This document shows positions 8,237 through 16,222 of a stretch of DNA of 64,000 nt, one piece after another (position 1 is the first letter of the stretch; each line of letters begins with the position of its first letter). Source of the DNA: Desulfobacula sp. Lineage in GTDB: Bacteria > Desulfobacterota > Desulfobacteria > Desulfobacterales > Desulfobacteraceae. The notes below the pieces were generated by a model, which saw nothing but the letters and a program-made list of their open reading frames with translations, ran no database searches and was not told the DNA's origin. The stretch is taken from positions 62,001 to 126,000 of the forward strand of contig JAMPXP010000007.1 in assembly GCA_023701135.1 (NCBI GenBank), written 5' to 3'. The position numbers were made by a program, and so were the translations under genes.

Positions 8237-9531
8237 GTACTGAAATGATAGGGGTTGTCGGGATTTTATTGTTGTTTGTCTTCCTTGCCTTCAGGATGTA
8301 TATCGGCGTGGCCATGGCCCTCATCGGATTTGTGGGCGTCAGCCTCATCGTCAACCTGGACGCCGGGTTGAATCTCCTGGGAATGTCTCCCTGGGCCGAA
8401 GGCTCATCCTATTCCATGAGCGTTATCCCGCTTTTTGTTCTTATGGGGCAGTTTGCCTTTGTTTCCGGTATCAGCCAGGATATTTACAAGGCTGTTCATA
8501 ACTGGATGGGCCATTTGAGGGGCGGGCTGGCCATGGCCACCATCGTGGCCTGTTCCGGGTTTGCCGCCATCTGCGGGTCCTCTCTTGCCACCGGCGCCAC
8601 CATGGCCAAGGTGGCGGTTCCTGAAATGAGAAAATACGGATACGACCTCAGACTTGCCACGGGCTGTGTCGCCGCCGGCGGCACCCTGGGCATCCTGATT
8701 CCGCCCAGCATCGGGTTCATCATTTATGGTCTCCTGACGGAAGAATCCATTGGAAAGCTTTTTATGGCCGGTATTTTTCCCGGGCTTCTGCTGGCCTCTC
8801 TTTTCATCCTGGCCATTTTTTTACAATGCCGTTTCCGACCTGAAATGGGCCCCAAGGCGGAACCCACTTCCTGGAAGACCAAATTCGCATCTTTATACGG
8901 CACCTGGCCCATGCTGTCCTTGTTTGTGCTGGTCATGGGCGGGATCTATTTCGGCATTTTTACACCCACCGAGGCCGCCGGAATGGGGGCCTTCGGCTCC
9001 TTTATCATCACCCTGGGAAAGAAAAAACTGAATTTTAAAACCTTTGTTGAAAGCCTTATCATCACGGGCAATATGACGGCCATGATTTTTCTGATCATCA
9101 TCGGGGCCAATATTTTTTCCTCTTTTCTGGCCTTGACCCAGATCCCCTTTATGCTGGCCGATGCCATTGTAGCAGCGGCCCTTCCCCGAATGGCCGTGTT
9201 TTTCATGATCCTCGTGGTGTTTGTGTTCCTGGGCTGTGTCATGGACTGCTTCGCCATCATGATCCTCATGGTTCCCATCCTGTATCCCATTATGCAGGCC
9301 ATGAATTTCAATACCATCTGGTTCGGCGTCATTATGGTCATCGTCCTCGAGATCGGGCTCATCACCCCGCCCGTGGGCCTGAATGTGTTTGTGATCAAGG
9401 GGGCCGTTCCGGATGTGCCCTTGACGACCATGTTTAAAGGGATCTGGCCCTTTTTGATCGCTGCATTGATATGCATCGGTATCCTCATCGCCTTCCCCCA
9501 GATTGCCCTGTACCTTCCCTCTAAGATGTAA
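8233..9531 (+). CDS. dctM: TRAP transporter large permease (DctM-like)
   Basis: 432 aa, roughly 12 hydrophobic segments over the whole length. Family signatures include the N-terminal MYIGVAMALIGFVG, GGTLGILIPPSIGFIIYGLLTEESIGKLF in the middle (cut here for length: the IPPS turn is at ~residue 158) and the C-terminal LEIGLITPPVGLNVFVIKG. It is the main translocation subunit for the acid bound by DctP. Overlaps dctQ by 4 bases. Completes the three-gene transporter placed between the acyl-CoA dehydrogenase and the hydratase/dehydrogenase genes. Confidence 0.93.
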   Translation: MSTEMIGVVGILLLFVFLAFRMYIGVAMALIGFVGVSLIVNLDAGLNLLGMSPWAEGSSYSMSVIPLFVLMGQFAFVSGISQDIYKAVHNWMGHLRGGLAMATIVACSGFAAICGSSLATGATMAKVAVPEMRKYGYDLRLATGCVAAGGTLGILIPPSIGFIIYGLLTEESIGKLFMAGIFPGLLLASLFILAIFLQCRFRPEMGPKAEPTSWKTKFASLYGTWPMLSLFVLVMGGIYFGIFTPTEAAGMGAFGSFIITLGKKKLNFKTFVESLIITGNMTAMIFLIIIGANIFSSFLALTQIPFMLADAIVAAALPRMAVFFMILVVFVFLGCVMDCFAIMILMVPILYPIMQAMNFNTIWFGVIMVIVLEIGLITPPVGLNVFVIKGAVPDVPLTTMFKGIWPFLIAALICIGILIAFPQIALYLPSKM

Positions 9532-9600
9532 GGCAAAAGGAAAGGCAGGGGTGCTGGGTTCAGGTCGGCGGCAATTTTAAAAATAACTAACGATAGAAAT

Positions 9601-9627
9601 AAAAATCTTTCATATGATAGATTTTTT
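9601..9627 (+). terminator. AT-rich hairpin after dctM, possible attenuator
   Basis: AAAAATCT (9601-9608) pairs with AGATTTTT (9619-9626), 10-base loop, ending in a T-run. It is AT-rich, hence weak, and lies 58 bases upstream of the next gene, so partial termination or attenuation is as likely as an end of transcription. Confidence 0.3.
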
Positions 9628-9684
9628 AACCATAAAGGATCTGCTTTTAACGGAAATAAAAAACATGAATTTTCAGGAGGTAGG

Positions 9685-11727
9685 ATGTCTCAGATATCTA
9701 AGATAGGGGTGATCGGCGCCGGCCATATGGGCAGCGGGATCGCCCAGAAAATAGCCCAGGAAGGGATGAATGTCGTATTGGTCGATATTAAACCGGAATA
9801 TGTGGAAAAGGGTCTGGCCGGCATTAAGAGCCTGCTGGAAGGCGGTATGAAACGGAAGATATTCACCCAGGACCAGGTGGATCAGACCCTGGGCCGTATT
9901 CAAGGCACAACGGATCTCAAGGCCGTTGCCGATGCAGACCTGGTCATTGAAGCGGTTTTTGAAGACCGGCAGGTGAAAACCCTATTGTTTCAGAACCTGG
10001 ATCAGATCTGTGGTGAAAAAACCATTTTCGCCACCAACACATCCAGTTTTTATGTGGCTGAATTTGCGGCTAAAATCAAGCGTCCGGACCGGTTCATCGG
10101 CCTCCATTATTTTTTCCACCCGGCCAAGAACAAACTGCTGGAAATCATCCCCCATAACGGAACCAGCCCGGACACCGTTGAAAAAGCAAAGGATTTTGCC
10201 GCCCGTCACGGAAAGACCGCCATTGTGGTGAAAGATTCCCCCGGATTTGCCGTGAACCGGTTCTTTGTGCCCTCGTCCAATGAGGCGGCCCGGATGCTGG
10301 AAGAAGGCCTGGGAAATCTTCCCACCGTTGAAGAAGGCAGCAAGCGGGCCTTCGGCATCGGCATGGGCTCCTTTGAAATTTTAAATGTCACCGGGATTCC
10401 CCTGGCGGTTCACGCCTCCAAAAGCCTGGGAGATGAACTGGGCCTTTTTTACGGCACCCCGGACATCATGAAAATCCAGATGGACAAAAATGAAGACTGG
10501 GATCTCAAGGCCGGCGAAATCCAGGAAGAAAAAATCCAAGCCATTGTGGACCGGTTTTACGGCATCTGTCTGGGTGTGGCCGCCACCATCGTGGATGAAG
10601 GCGTCGCCACCATGGAAGATCTCAATCTCGGAGCCAAGATCGGCCTCAGATGGAGCAAGGGACCCTTTGAGATCATGAACCATATCGGCATCGACGAAAC
10701 CTGCCGGGTGGTGGAGGCCATGACCAAAAAATACCCCGGCTTTAAAATGCCCAGAACCCTGCTGGAGCAGAAAAAACTCGGCAAGCCCTTTACCTTCAAG
10801 GTGGTGAATCTTGAAGTCAAAGAGGATACGGCCTGGATCACCATCAACCGGCCCGATGCCATGAATGCTTTGAATGAAGCGGTTGTGGAGCAGTTGACCC
10901 AGATATTCGACACGGCGGAAAAGGACCCCAGGGTCAAGTCCATGGTATTCCAGGGAGCCGGGAAAACCTTTGTGGCCGGGGCCGATATCCAGTTTTTTGT
11001 GGACCGGATCAAGGCCGGGAGGATTCAGGATATTGAAGCCTTCACGCGGAAGGGCCATGAATTGTTGCTGAAGATTGAAAACAGCCCCAAGAAGACCATT
11101 GCCCTGCTGGACGGCCTGTCCCTGGGCGGGGGCAGTGAACTGGCCCTTGCCTGCCAGTATATTGTCGCCACAAAGGCCGGGTCCATGGGATTTCCCGAAA
11201 CCGGCATCGGTATTGTGCCGGGCCTCGGGGGCATGATCCGGATGGAGCGCCGGGTGGGTCTCCCCCTTGCCAAATACTATGTTTTCACGGGCCGGAGCCT
11301 GAGCGCCCAGGATGCCCTGGACCTTGGCATCGTCACTAAAATCGTGGAACCTTCCGCAGTGGGCCAAGCCGTACGGGAGATCACGGGCCTGGCCAAGGCG
11401 GATAAATATCAGAAGAGGTCCGTCCCTGAAAAATTCCAGGCCTTTGCCCAGGTCTTTACCGATGAAAACATTAATCTTCTATTTGCCGGAAAGCCCATGG
11501 CGGGCCTGCCGGAAAATCTGGCCGAGAAGATCCCGGCCATCCTGGGCAGCAAATCCATGGTCGCCCTGAAAATGGCCGACGATATCATGAACAAACAGGC
11601 GAAGATGTCCATCCCCGAAGCCGTTGAATGTGAGCTGGGGGTCCTGGACCGTCTTTTTTCCACCCATGACGCCTTTGAAGGCCTGTCCACCGTGGGCCGG
11701 AGAAAACCGGTGTTCAAGGGAGAATAA
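9685..11727 (+). CDS. 3-hydroxyacyl-CoA dehydrogenase / enoyl-CoA hydratase fusion (HAD first)
   Basis: 680 aa bifunctional beta-oxidation enzyme. Residues ~5-370 are the dehydrogenase: NAD-binding IGVIGAGHMGSGIAQ near the start, then HYFFHPAKNKLLEIIP and two helical HAD domains. Residues ~375-680 are a crotonase fold: TINRPDAMNALNEA, the oxyanion/Glu run GLSLGGGSELALACQY and FPETGIGIVPGLGG, retaining both usual hydratase glutamates (GGSE and PE). FadB has the opposite order (hydratase first). A similar HAD-ECH order is known from archaeal crotonyl-CoA hydratase/3-hydroxybutyryl-CoA dehydrogenases. ATG follows AGGAGG. The thiolase gene comes 53 bases later. Confidence 0.92.
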   Translation: MSQISKIGVIGAGHMGSGIAQKIAQEGMNVVLVDIKPEYVEKGLAGIKSLLEGGMKRKIFTQDQVDQTLGRIQGTTDLKAVADADLVIEAVFEDRQVKTLLFQNLDQICGEKTIFATNTSSFYVAEFAAKIKRPDRFIGLHYFFHPAKNKLLEIIPHNGTSPDTVEKAKDFAARHGKTAIVVKDSPGFAVNRFFVPSSNEAARMLEEGLGNLPTVEEGSKRAFGIGMGSFEILNVTGIPLAVHASKSLGDELGLFYGTPDIMKIQMDKNEDWDLKAGEIQEEKIQAIVDRFYGICLGVAATIVDEGVATMEDLNLGAKIGLRWSKGPFEIMNHIGIDETCRVVEAMTKKYPGFKMPRTLLEQKKLGKPFTFKVVNLEVKEDTAWITINRPDAMNALNEAVVEQLTQIFDTAEKDPRVKSMVFQGAGKTFVAGADIQFFVDRIKAGRIQDIEAFTRKGHELLLKIENSPKKTIALLDGLSLGGGSELALACQYIVATKAGSMGFPETGIGIVPGLGGMIRMERRVGLPLAKYYVFTGRSLSAQDALDLGIVTKIVEPSAVGQAVREITGLAKADKYQKRSVPEKFQAFAQVFTDENINLLFAGKPMAGLPENLAEKIPAILGSKSMVALKMADDIMNKQAKMSIPEAVECELGVLDRLFSTHDAFEGLSTVGRRKPVFKGE

Positions 11728-11780
11728 AGAGGGAAAAGAGCACAAATTTCATTTAAACAGATAAAAAAGGAAAATCCACC

Positions 11781-12971
11781 ATGTATACAAAAGCATTTAT
11801 TCCCTATAAAGGATATTACAGTACGCCTTTCTGCAAATGGCAGGGCAGCATGGCCAATGAAAACGCCATCTCCTTTGCCGCAGGCGTTTCAAAACAATGG
11901 TTCGCCTCAAAGAATTTTGATGTGAACCAACTGGATTATTGTATCTTCGGCAATACCATCGGCCAGCACCGCCAGTTCTATGCCTCGCCCTGGTCGGCTG
12001 CGCTTCTGGGAGCCAATTCCCTTCCCGCCATCGCCATCAGCCAGGCCTGCACCACCGGGGCCACCTGTATCAACCTGGCGGCCATGGGCATTGAAAGCGG
12101 TCTCTATGAAACCCCCTATGTCCTGACAACGGACCGGACCTCCAACGGGCCCCATACCATCTGGCCCAATCCCAACGGCCCCGGCGGAGAGGTCATTTCG
12201 GAAAACTGGAACATGGACAATTTTAACGCCGATCCCAATACCGGCAAAAAAATGGTGGAAACGGCTGAAAATGTTGCCCGGGAAAACGGGTTCACCAAAG
12301 AGCAGTGCGACGAGCTGGTGCTGCGGCGGTATGAGCAATACCTCATGGGTACGGAAAACGACCGGGCCTTCCAGAAACGGTATATGGTTCCGGCCGAACT
12401 GAAAATTTCAAAAAAGAAAACCATTCTTGTGGACAAAGATGAAGGTATCATGGCTTCCACCAAAGAAGGGCTTGCTGCCTTGAAACCGACCATTCCGGGC
12501 GGTGTCCTGAGCTTTGGCGCCCAGACCCATCCGGCCGATGGTAATGCCGGGGTCCTTGTCACCACGGCCCAAAAAGCCAAGGAATGGAGTGCGGACCCCA
12601 AGGTCACCATCCAGATTGTGGCCTACGGCTATGCCCGGGAACGCAAAGGCTATATGCCGGCAGCCCCGGTCCCGGCCACCCGCATGGCCCTGAAAAATGC
12701 CGGGTTAACCATTAAGGATATCCGTGTGATTAAAACCCATAACCCCTTCATTGTGAATGATCTGTTTCTTTCAAAGGAAATGGGGGTGGATGCCTTTGGA
12801 TTCAACAATTACGGGTCTTCATTGATTTTCGGTCATCCCCAGGGCCCGACGGCCACCCGGCTCATCATCGAAGGTATAGAAGAGACGGTCATGGCCGGCG
12901 GCGGTTATTGTTTATGGACCGGTTGTGCAGCCGGTGACTGCGGCGCCGCCTTGATCCTGAAAATATCATAA
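11781..12971 (+). CDS. Thiolase-family acetyl-CoA C-acyltransferase
   Basis: 396 aa, the usual thiolase length. The acyl-accepting cysteine is in SQACTTGATCINLAA (~residue 90). The C-terminal half has KTHNPFIVND at the position of the usual NEAFA box, FGHPQGPTATR supplying the catalytic His, and TGCAAGDCGAALIL supplying the second Cys. The NEAFA and C-x-G-G-G motifs are therefore variant (NPFIV; CAAGD), as in the divergent thiolase/SCP-x-like subgroup. It should cleave a 3-oxoacyl-CoA and complete the pathway encoded from 3159 on. Last gene of the unit, followed by a strong hairpin at 13001. Confidence 0.88.
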   Translation: MYTKAFIPYKGYYSTPFCKWQGSMANENAISFAAGVSKQWFASKNFDVNQLDYCIFGNTIGQHRQFYASPWSAALLGANSLPAIAISQACTTGATCINLAAMGIESGLYETPYVLTTDRTSNGPHTIWPNPNGPGGEVISENWNMDNFNADPNTGKKMVETAENVARENGFTKEQCDELVLRRYEQYLMGTENDRAFQKRYMVPAELKISKKKTILVDKDEGIMASTKEGLAALKPTIPGGVLSFGAQTHPADGNAGVLVTTAQKAKEWSADPKVTIQIVAYGYARERKGYMPAAPVPATRMALKNAGLTIKDIRVIKTHNPFIVNDLFLSKEMGVDAFGFNNYGSSLIFGHPQGPTATRLIIEGIEETVMAGGGYCLWTGCAAGDCGAALILKIS

Positions 12972-13000
12972 GGCAGAACCCATCATAAGGATGAATACAA

Positions 13001-13050
13001 AAACATGCGGAAATCCCAGGGGCCTAAGAACCGGGGATTTCCGCATGTTT
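13001..13050. terminator. Strong terminator between convergent thiolase and tetR genes
   Basis: 17-base perfect stem AAACATGCGGAAATCCC (13001-13017) / GGGATTTCCGCATGTTT (13034-13050). TTTT follows on the + strand and the AAAAA run before it gives T's on the minus strand, so it may act in both directions. Confidence 0.85.
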
Positions 13051-13059
13051 TATTTCCGC

Positions 13060-13087
13060 CTGAAGATTAGAAACTGAAGATTAGAAA
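13060..13087. repeat. Exact 14-base tandem duplication
   Basis: CTGAAGATTAGAAA occurs twice back to back (13060-13073, 13074-13087), just beyond the stop of the tetR-type gene. Probably a replication slippage product. Confidence 0.9.
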
Positions 13088-13090
13088 TGG

Positions 13091-13720
13091 TTATGCCGGT
13101 TCCGGGGAAGAAATTTTTCCTTTATTGGTGAGGCCGAAAAGAAAGGTTTCAAATATTTTCAGGGCCAGGTTTTCGGGTTTGATCTCTCCTTTGGGGTCAT
13201 ACCACCGGTAGATCCAGCCGCACATCCCCACCAGGCAGTGGGCATCAATGGCGATATTCTCCGTAGACAGCCCTTTTTGCACGCAATAGGCTTCAATGGC
13301 CTGTCTCCAAAAAGAAAGATAGGCCCGTTGCTTTTCCTTGACCTGTTCATACCATTCTTGGGTCAGACAGTCGTCGTCACTCAAAATTAATTTGGTCCGG
13401 TATTTGTCGTTGCAAAAGGTATCCACCTGGTATTGGATGTATTTCTTGATCAGATCCGTGGGATCAAGGTCCTGGGCAGGTATTTTCCGGATGCCCGAGA
13501 TCATGTCATCCATATGGCTGTCCAGGATCTGAAACAAAAGTTCTTCCTTGCTTTTGAAATAATAGTAGAGGCCGGCCGTCGTCATCTCCGTTGCTCTGGC
13601 AATATCCCGGATGGTGGTCTTGTCATAGCCCTTCTGCCAAAGGGTCTTTGTGGCGATCCGGTAGATTTCTTTTTTGCGGCGTTCCTGTTCTTTAAGTTTA
13701 TAGTTTTTCATAAGGCCCAT
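13091..13720 (-). CDS. TetR/AcrR-family transcriptional regulator (FadR-like role)
   Basis: 209 aa. N-terminal helix-turn-helix at ~residues 15-60: IYRIATKTLWQKGYDKTTIRDIA then TTAGLYYYFKSKEELL, the standard TetR signature; the C-terminal ~140 residues form a ligand-binding helical domain. Convergent with the acyl-CoA oxidation operon. The AACGCTTGT core in its own upstream region and in the operator at 3079 suggests it represses both, released by an acyl-CoA; this is inference. An in-frame ATG three codons in (MKNYK) is an alternative start, and since a TATACT box touches the first ATG the second may be the real one. Confidence 0.88.
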   Translation of the reverse strand: MGLMKNYKLKEQERRKKEIYRIATKTLWQKGYDKTTIRDIARATEMTTAGLYYYFKSKEELLFQILDSHMDDMISGIRKIPAQDLDPTDLIKKYIQYQVDTFCNDKYRTKLILSDDDCLTQEWYEQVKEKQRAYLSFWRQAIEAYCVQKGLSTENIAIDAHCLVGMCGWIYRWYDPKGEIKPENLALKIFETFLFGLTNKGKISSPEPA

Positions 13721-13744
13721 AGTATAATAAAAATTATGACTTTG

Positions 13745-13753
13745 ACAAGCGTT
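13745..13753 (-). promoter_or_regulatory. Operator half-site upstream of tetR-type gene
   Basis: ACAAGCGTT on the + strand, i.e. AACGCTTGT on the minus strand, identical to the core of the 3079-3094 palindrome. It overlaps a possible -35 TTGTCA of tetR (spacer 16, then TATACT), so binding would give autorepression. The flanking bases are not palindromic, unlike the first site. Confidence 0.5.
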
Positions 13754-13821
13754 TGATAGATTTTTTTATCATTTGTCCGATAAATTGATCAAGAATAAAG
13801 TGACAACTGTTTGAATGGTTT

Positions 13822-14265
13822 CTAAAAGATATAAGGGACTTTCAGATTATAGGATTTATAGACCACAAAGGTTTCCACGGACCGAACCCCTTCCACTTTT
13901 GAGATTTCTTCGGTGTAAAATTCAAGCAGGCCGAACCCCCGCTTGAACAGAACCAGGACGATGAGATCAAAGCGTCCGGTGACAACACTGACGGAAATCA
14001 CCCCTTTGAGCTTGCTGATCTCTTCCCCTTTTTCAACCAGGTTCATTTCCGAAAGCTTGATCCCGATGATGACCACACGGTGACCCGGCAGTTTGGCCGG
14101 ATCCACCAGGCCGCAGATGTCGAGAATCCCCTCATTCTGGAGGTTGTTCACCCTTGACCGGACTGTGTTTTCCGTAATAGAGAGTTTATCGGCAATTCTT
14201 TTAAAGGACATTTTTCCGTTCTTTAATTCTCTTATGATATCAATATTGGTGTCATCTATTTTCAT
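13822..14265 (-). CDS. Lrp/AsnC-family transcriptional regulator
   Basis: 147 aa. Residues ~3-55 are the AsnC helix-turn-helix (TNIDIIRELKNGKMSFKRIA, then ITENTVRSRVNNLQNEGIL); residues ~65-140 are the RAM ligand domain (VSVVTGRFDLIVLVLFK, SVETFVVYKSYNL). These regulators act as octamers that sense amino acids or related small molecules. It is divergent from the CBS/HPP/hemerythrin operon across a 213-base intergenic region holding an FNR-type box, so it could control that operon or only itself. Confidence 0.9.
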   Translation of the reverse strand: MKIDDTNIDIIRELKNGKMSFKRIADKLSITENTVRSRVNNLQNEGILDICGLVDPAKLPGHRVVIIGIKLSEMNLVEKGEEISKLKGVISVSVVTGRFDLIVLVLFKRGFGLLEFYTEEISKVEGVRSVETFVVYKSYNLKVPYIF

Positions 14266-14382
14266 GATGTCCTCATTTTTTATCTTAAATTAACCCCAGT
14301 TGTAACTTTTAATAATAAATACGTGATGATAAGATAAAAATCAAAGTTTATTTATGGAAGTTCTAGAATTCTTTCAATAGAT

Positions 14383-14396
14383 TTGATCTAAATCAA
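14383..14396 (+). promoter_or_regulatory. FNR/CRP-type binding site upstream of CBS-HPP-hemerythrin operon
   Basis: TTGATCTAAATCAA matches the FNR consensus TTGAT-N4-ATCAA in all ten defined bases. It ends 82 bases before the ATG at 14479. A TATTCT sequence at 14419-14424 is at the spacing expected for activation with the box centred at -41.5. The same 14-mer, on the opposite strand, precedes the 20765 operon. Confidence 0.75.
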
Positions 14397-14478
14397 TTAT
14401 TTACTCTTCTGTATAGCATATTCTGCGTGATACATACCGGTAAAATACCCGGGACTTGCTTTCTTTAAGGGAGGAAAC

Positions 14479-15072
14479 ATGAAAATCAGTTCATTCAATG
14501 AATGCGCCCTGACCATGACGGACGAGGATATTGTGGGGGCCATGAAAAAAATTCCCGGCTACCTGGACATCACCCCTTCCGATTTCATGGAGGTGTACCG
14601 GGTGGCCTTTGATCATGCCCTGTCCCGTCTGAAGACGGCCGTCCGGGCGGAAGAGATCATGACCCGGCCGGTCATCTTTGTCCACGAACACAGCCCCCTG
14701 CCCGAGGTGGTGAAAACAATGGCCGAACACGGGATTTCCGGTGTTCCCGTATTAAAGGCGGATGGTGCTCTTTCCGGCGTGATTTCGGAAAAGGATGTGC
14801 TGCGCAGGATGACCGGTGACAGGAGCCTGTCGTTCATGCGAATGGTCCTCCTATGCCTTGAAAACAGCGGGTGTATGGCCAGGAATCTTAAAAAACTGAC
14901 TGCAGCCGACATCATGACCTCTCCGCCGGTGACGGTAACGGGCCAGAGCCCGGTTTTTGAAATTGCCGACATCCTGGACCGGATGAATATCAACCGGGTG
15001 CCGGTGGTGGACAAAGATCTCAAGATAGTGGGCATCATTGCCCGGTCCGATATTGTGAAAACCATGTGCTGA
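14479..15072 (+). CDS. CBS-domain protein
   Basis: 197 aa with two CBS motifs in the C-terminal two thirds: AEEIMTRPVIFVHEHSPL...GISGVPVLKADGALSGVISEKDVL is split here as residues ~58-115, and AADIMTSPPVTVTGQSPV...RVPVVDKDLKIVGIIARSDIV is residues ~140-195. The first ~55 residues are family-specific. CBS pairs bind adenosyl nucleotides and report energy state. HPP-family proteins often carry a C-terminal CBS pair; here the pair is a separate gene 22 bases upstream of the HPP gene, so the two products probably work together. Start preceded by GGGAGG. Confidence 0.9.
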   Translation: MKISSFNECALTMTDEDIVGAMKKIPGYLDITPSDFMEVYRVAFDHALSRLKTAVRAEEIMTRPVIFVHEHSPLPEVVKTMAEHGISGVPVLKADGALSGVISEKDVLRRMTGDRSLSFMRMVLLCLENSGCMARNLKKLTAADIMTSPPVTVTGQSPVFEIADILDRMNINRVPVVDKDLKIVGIIARSDIVKTMC

Positions 15073-15094
15073 CCTCCCGGGGAAAGGAATAATA

Positions 15095-15631
15095 ATGAAA
15101 TATTTTCAGAAAATGAAGGGCGGCAGCTCCTGCCCGCCGGGGGTCCATGCTTCAGAAATCATCTGGTCGTGGATGGGCTCTTTTTTGGGCATTACCGCAG
15201 TGGCAGTAATGCACTTCAATCTTTTTTCCCAGGGAGATCTGACCTTTATCGTCGGGTCCTTTGGCGCATCCGCGGTGCTGATTTACGGCGCCGTCAGAAG
15301 CCCCCTGGCCCAGCCCAGGAATCTCCTGGGCGGACATATTTTTTCAGCGGTCATCGGGGTGGCATCCTATCAATTGTTCCATGCCTTTCCCTGGTTTGCC
15401 GCCGCCTTTGCCGTTGCCACGGCCATTGCCGTCATGCATGCCACCCGCACCCTTCATCCGCCCGGCGGGGCCACGGCCCTCATCGCCGTCATCGGGGGGG
15501 ACAGCATCCATGACCTGGGATTTTTGTATGTTCTTCTGCCCGTGGCCACCGGTGCCGTCATCATGCTGATCGTGGCCCTGATGGTCAATAATCTGGCCGG
15601 GTCCAGGAAATATCCTGAATTCTGGTTCTGA
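15095..15631 (+). CDS. HPP-family integral membrane protein
   Basis: 178 aa with four or five hydrophobic segments. The signature HPPGGATALIAVIGG (residues ~131-145), preceded by ATRTL, gives the family its name; SFGASAVLIYGAVRSPLAQPRN is the conserved loop before it. HPP proteins are inner-membrane proteins; some have been linked to nitrite transport in plastids and cyanobacteria, but the substrate here is unknown. Lies between the CBS-domain gene and the hemerythrin gene under the FNR-type box. Confidence 0.88.
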   Translation: MKYFQKMKGGSSCPPGVHASEIIWSWMGSFLGITAVAVMHFNLFSQGDLTFIVGSFGASAVLIYGAVRSPLAQPRNLLGGHIFSAVIGVASYQLFHAFPWFAAAFAVATAIAVMHATRTLHPPGGATALIAVIGGDSIHDLGFLYVLLPVATGAVIMLIVALMVNNLAGSRKYPEFWF

Positions 15632-15650
15632 TCCAAACAAAAGGAGGGAA

Positions 15651-16214
15651 ATGATGGGCGTCACACAAACTCTGATCCAAGAACACCAATTGATTCTCAG
15701 GGTCCTCGGTCTTCTCCGGAGGGCAAGAAAAAGGATGGAAAACGGAAAAAAGGTTCCCACGGCCTTTTTTGAACCGGCCATGGATTTCTGTTCCGGTTTT
15801 GCCGACCAGTTTCATCATTTTAAAGAAGAATTCCTTCTGTTCGGCCTTCTTTCCCATAAACGTCAGGGAGAGCTGGATTCCGCCATGGGAGCCTTGCGCT
15901 ACCAGCATGAATGCTGCCGACAGAGCATTGCCGGGATCAGGCAGGCCCTGGCCGGCTACAGGGAAAATGAGGCCCTGGCCCCCAGTTTTCTGCTTGAAAA
16001 CCTGGCCGTTTATGTCTCTTTCCTGCAGCGCCACATCCATGAAGAGGATAAGGTCTTTTTCCCCCTGGCGGAAAAGGTTCTTCTGCCCTTCGAAAAAACG
16101 GCTCTGGCCCGGCAGTTTGAGGAGGAGGAAGAGCAGCAGGGCGGCCGGAGGGCCGTGTTTGAAAAATATGAAACCCTTGCAGATGACCTCTGCCGGATTT
16201 TTCCGCCGGGATAG
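15651..16214 (+). CDS. Hemerythrin (HHE)-domain protein
   Basis: 187 aa, all helical. Candidate iron ligands appear in order: QEHQLIL near residue 10, HHFKEEFLL (~57), RYQHECC (~83) and FLQRHIHEEDKVFFPL (~122), the pattern of a di-iron hemerythrin. Proteins of this class bind O2 or NO or help repair Fe-S clusters. Being behind an FNR-type site suggests a role at the oxic/anoxic boundary. Two ATGs in tandem (15651, 15654); the second is better spaced from GGAGG. The kinase gene starts 8 bases after its stop. Confidence 0.9.
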   Translation: MMGVTQTLIQEHQLILRVLGLLRRARKRMENGKKVPTAFFEPAMDFCSGFADQFHHFKEEFLLFGLLSHKRQGELDSAMGALRYQHECCRQSIAGIRQALAGYRENEALAPSFLLENLAVYVSFLQRHIHEEDKVFFPLAEKVLLPFEKTALARQFEEEEEQQGGRRAVFEKYETLADDLCRIFPPG

Positions 16215-16222
16215 GCTGGCCC

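Noticed and set aside
9587-9592. CTAACG before the hydratase/dehydrogenase fusion as a third TetR site
   Set aside because: Only six bases of the operator match and there is no palindrome.
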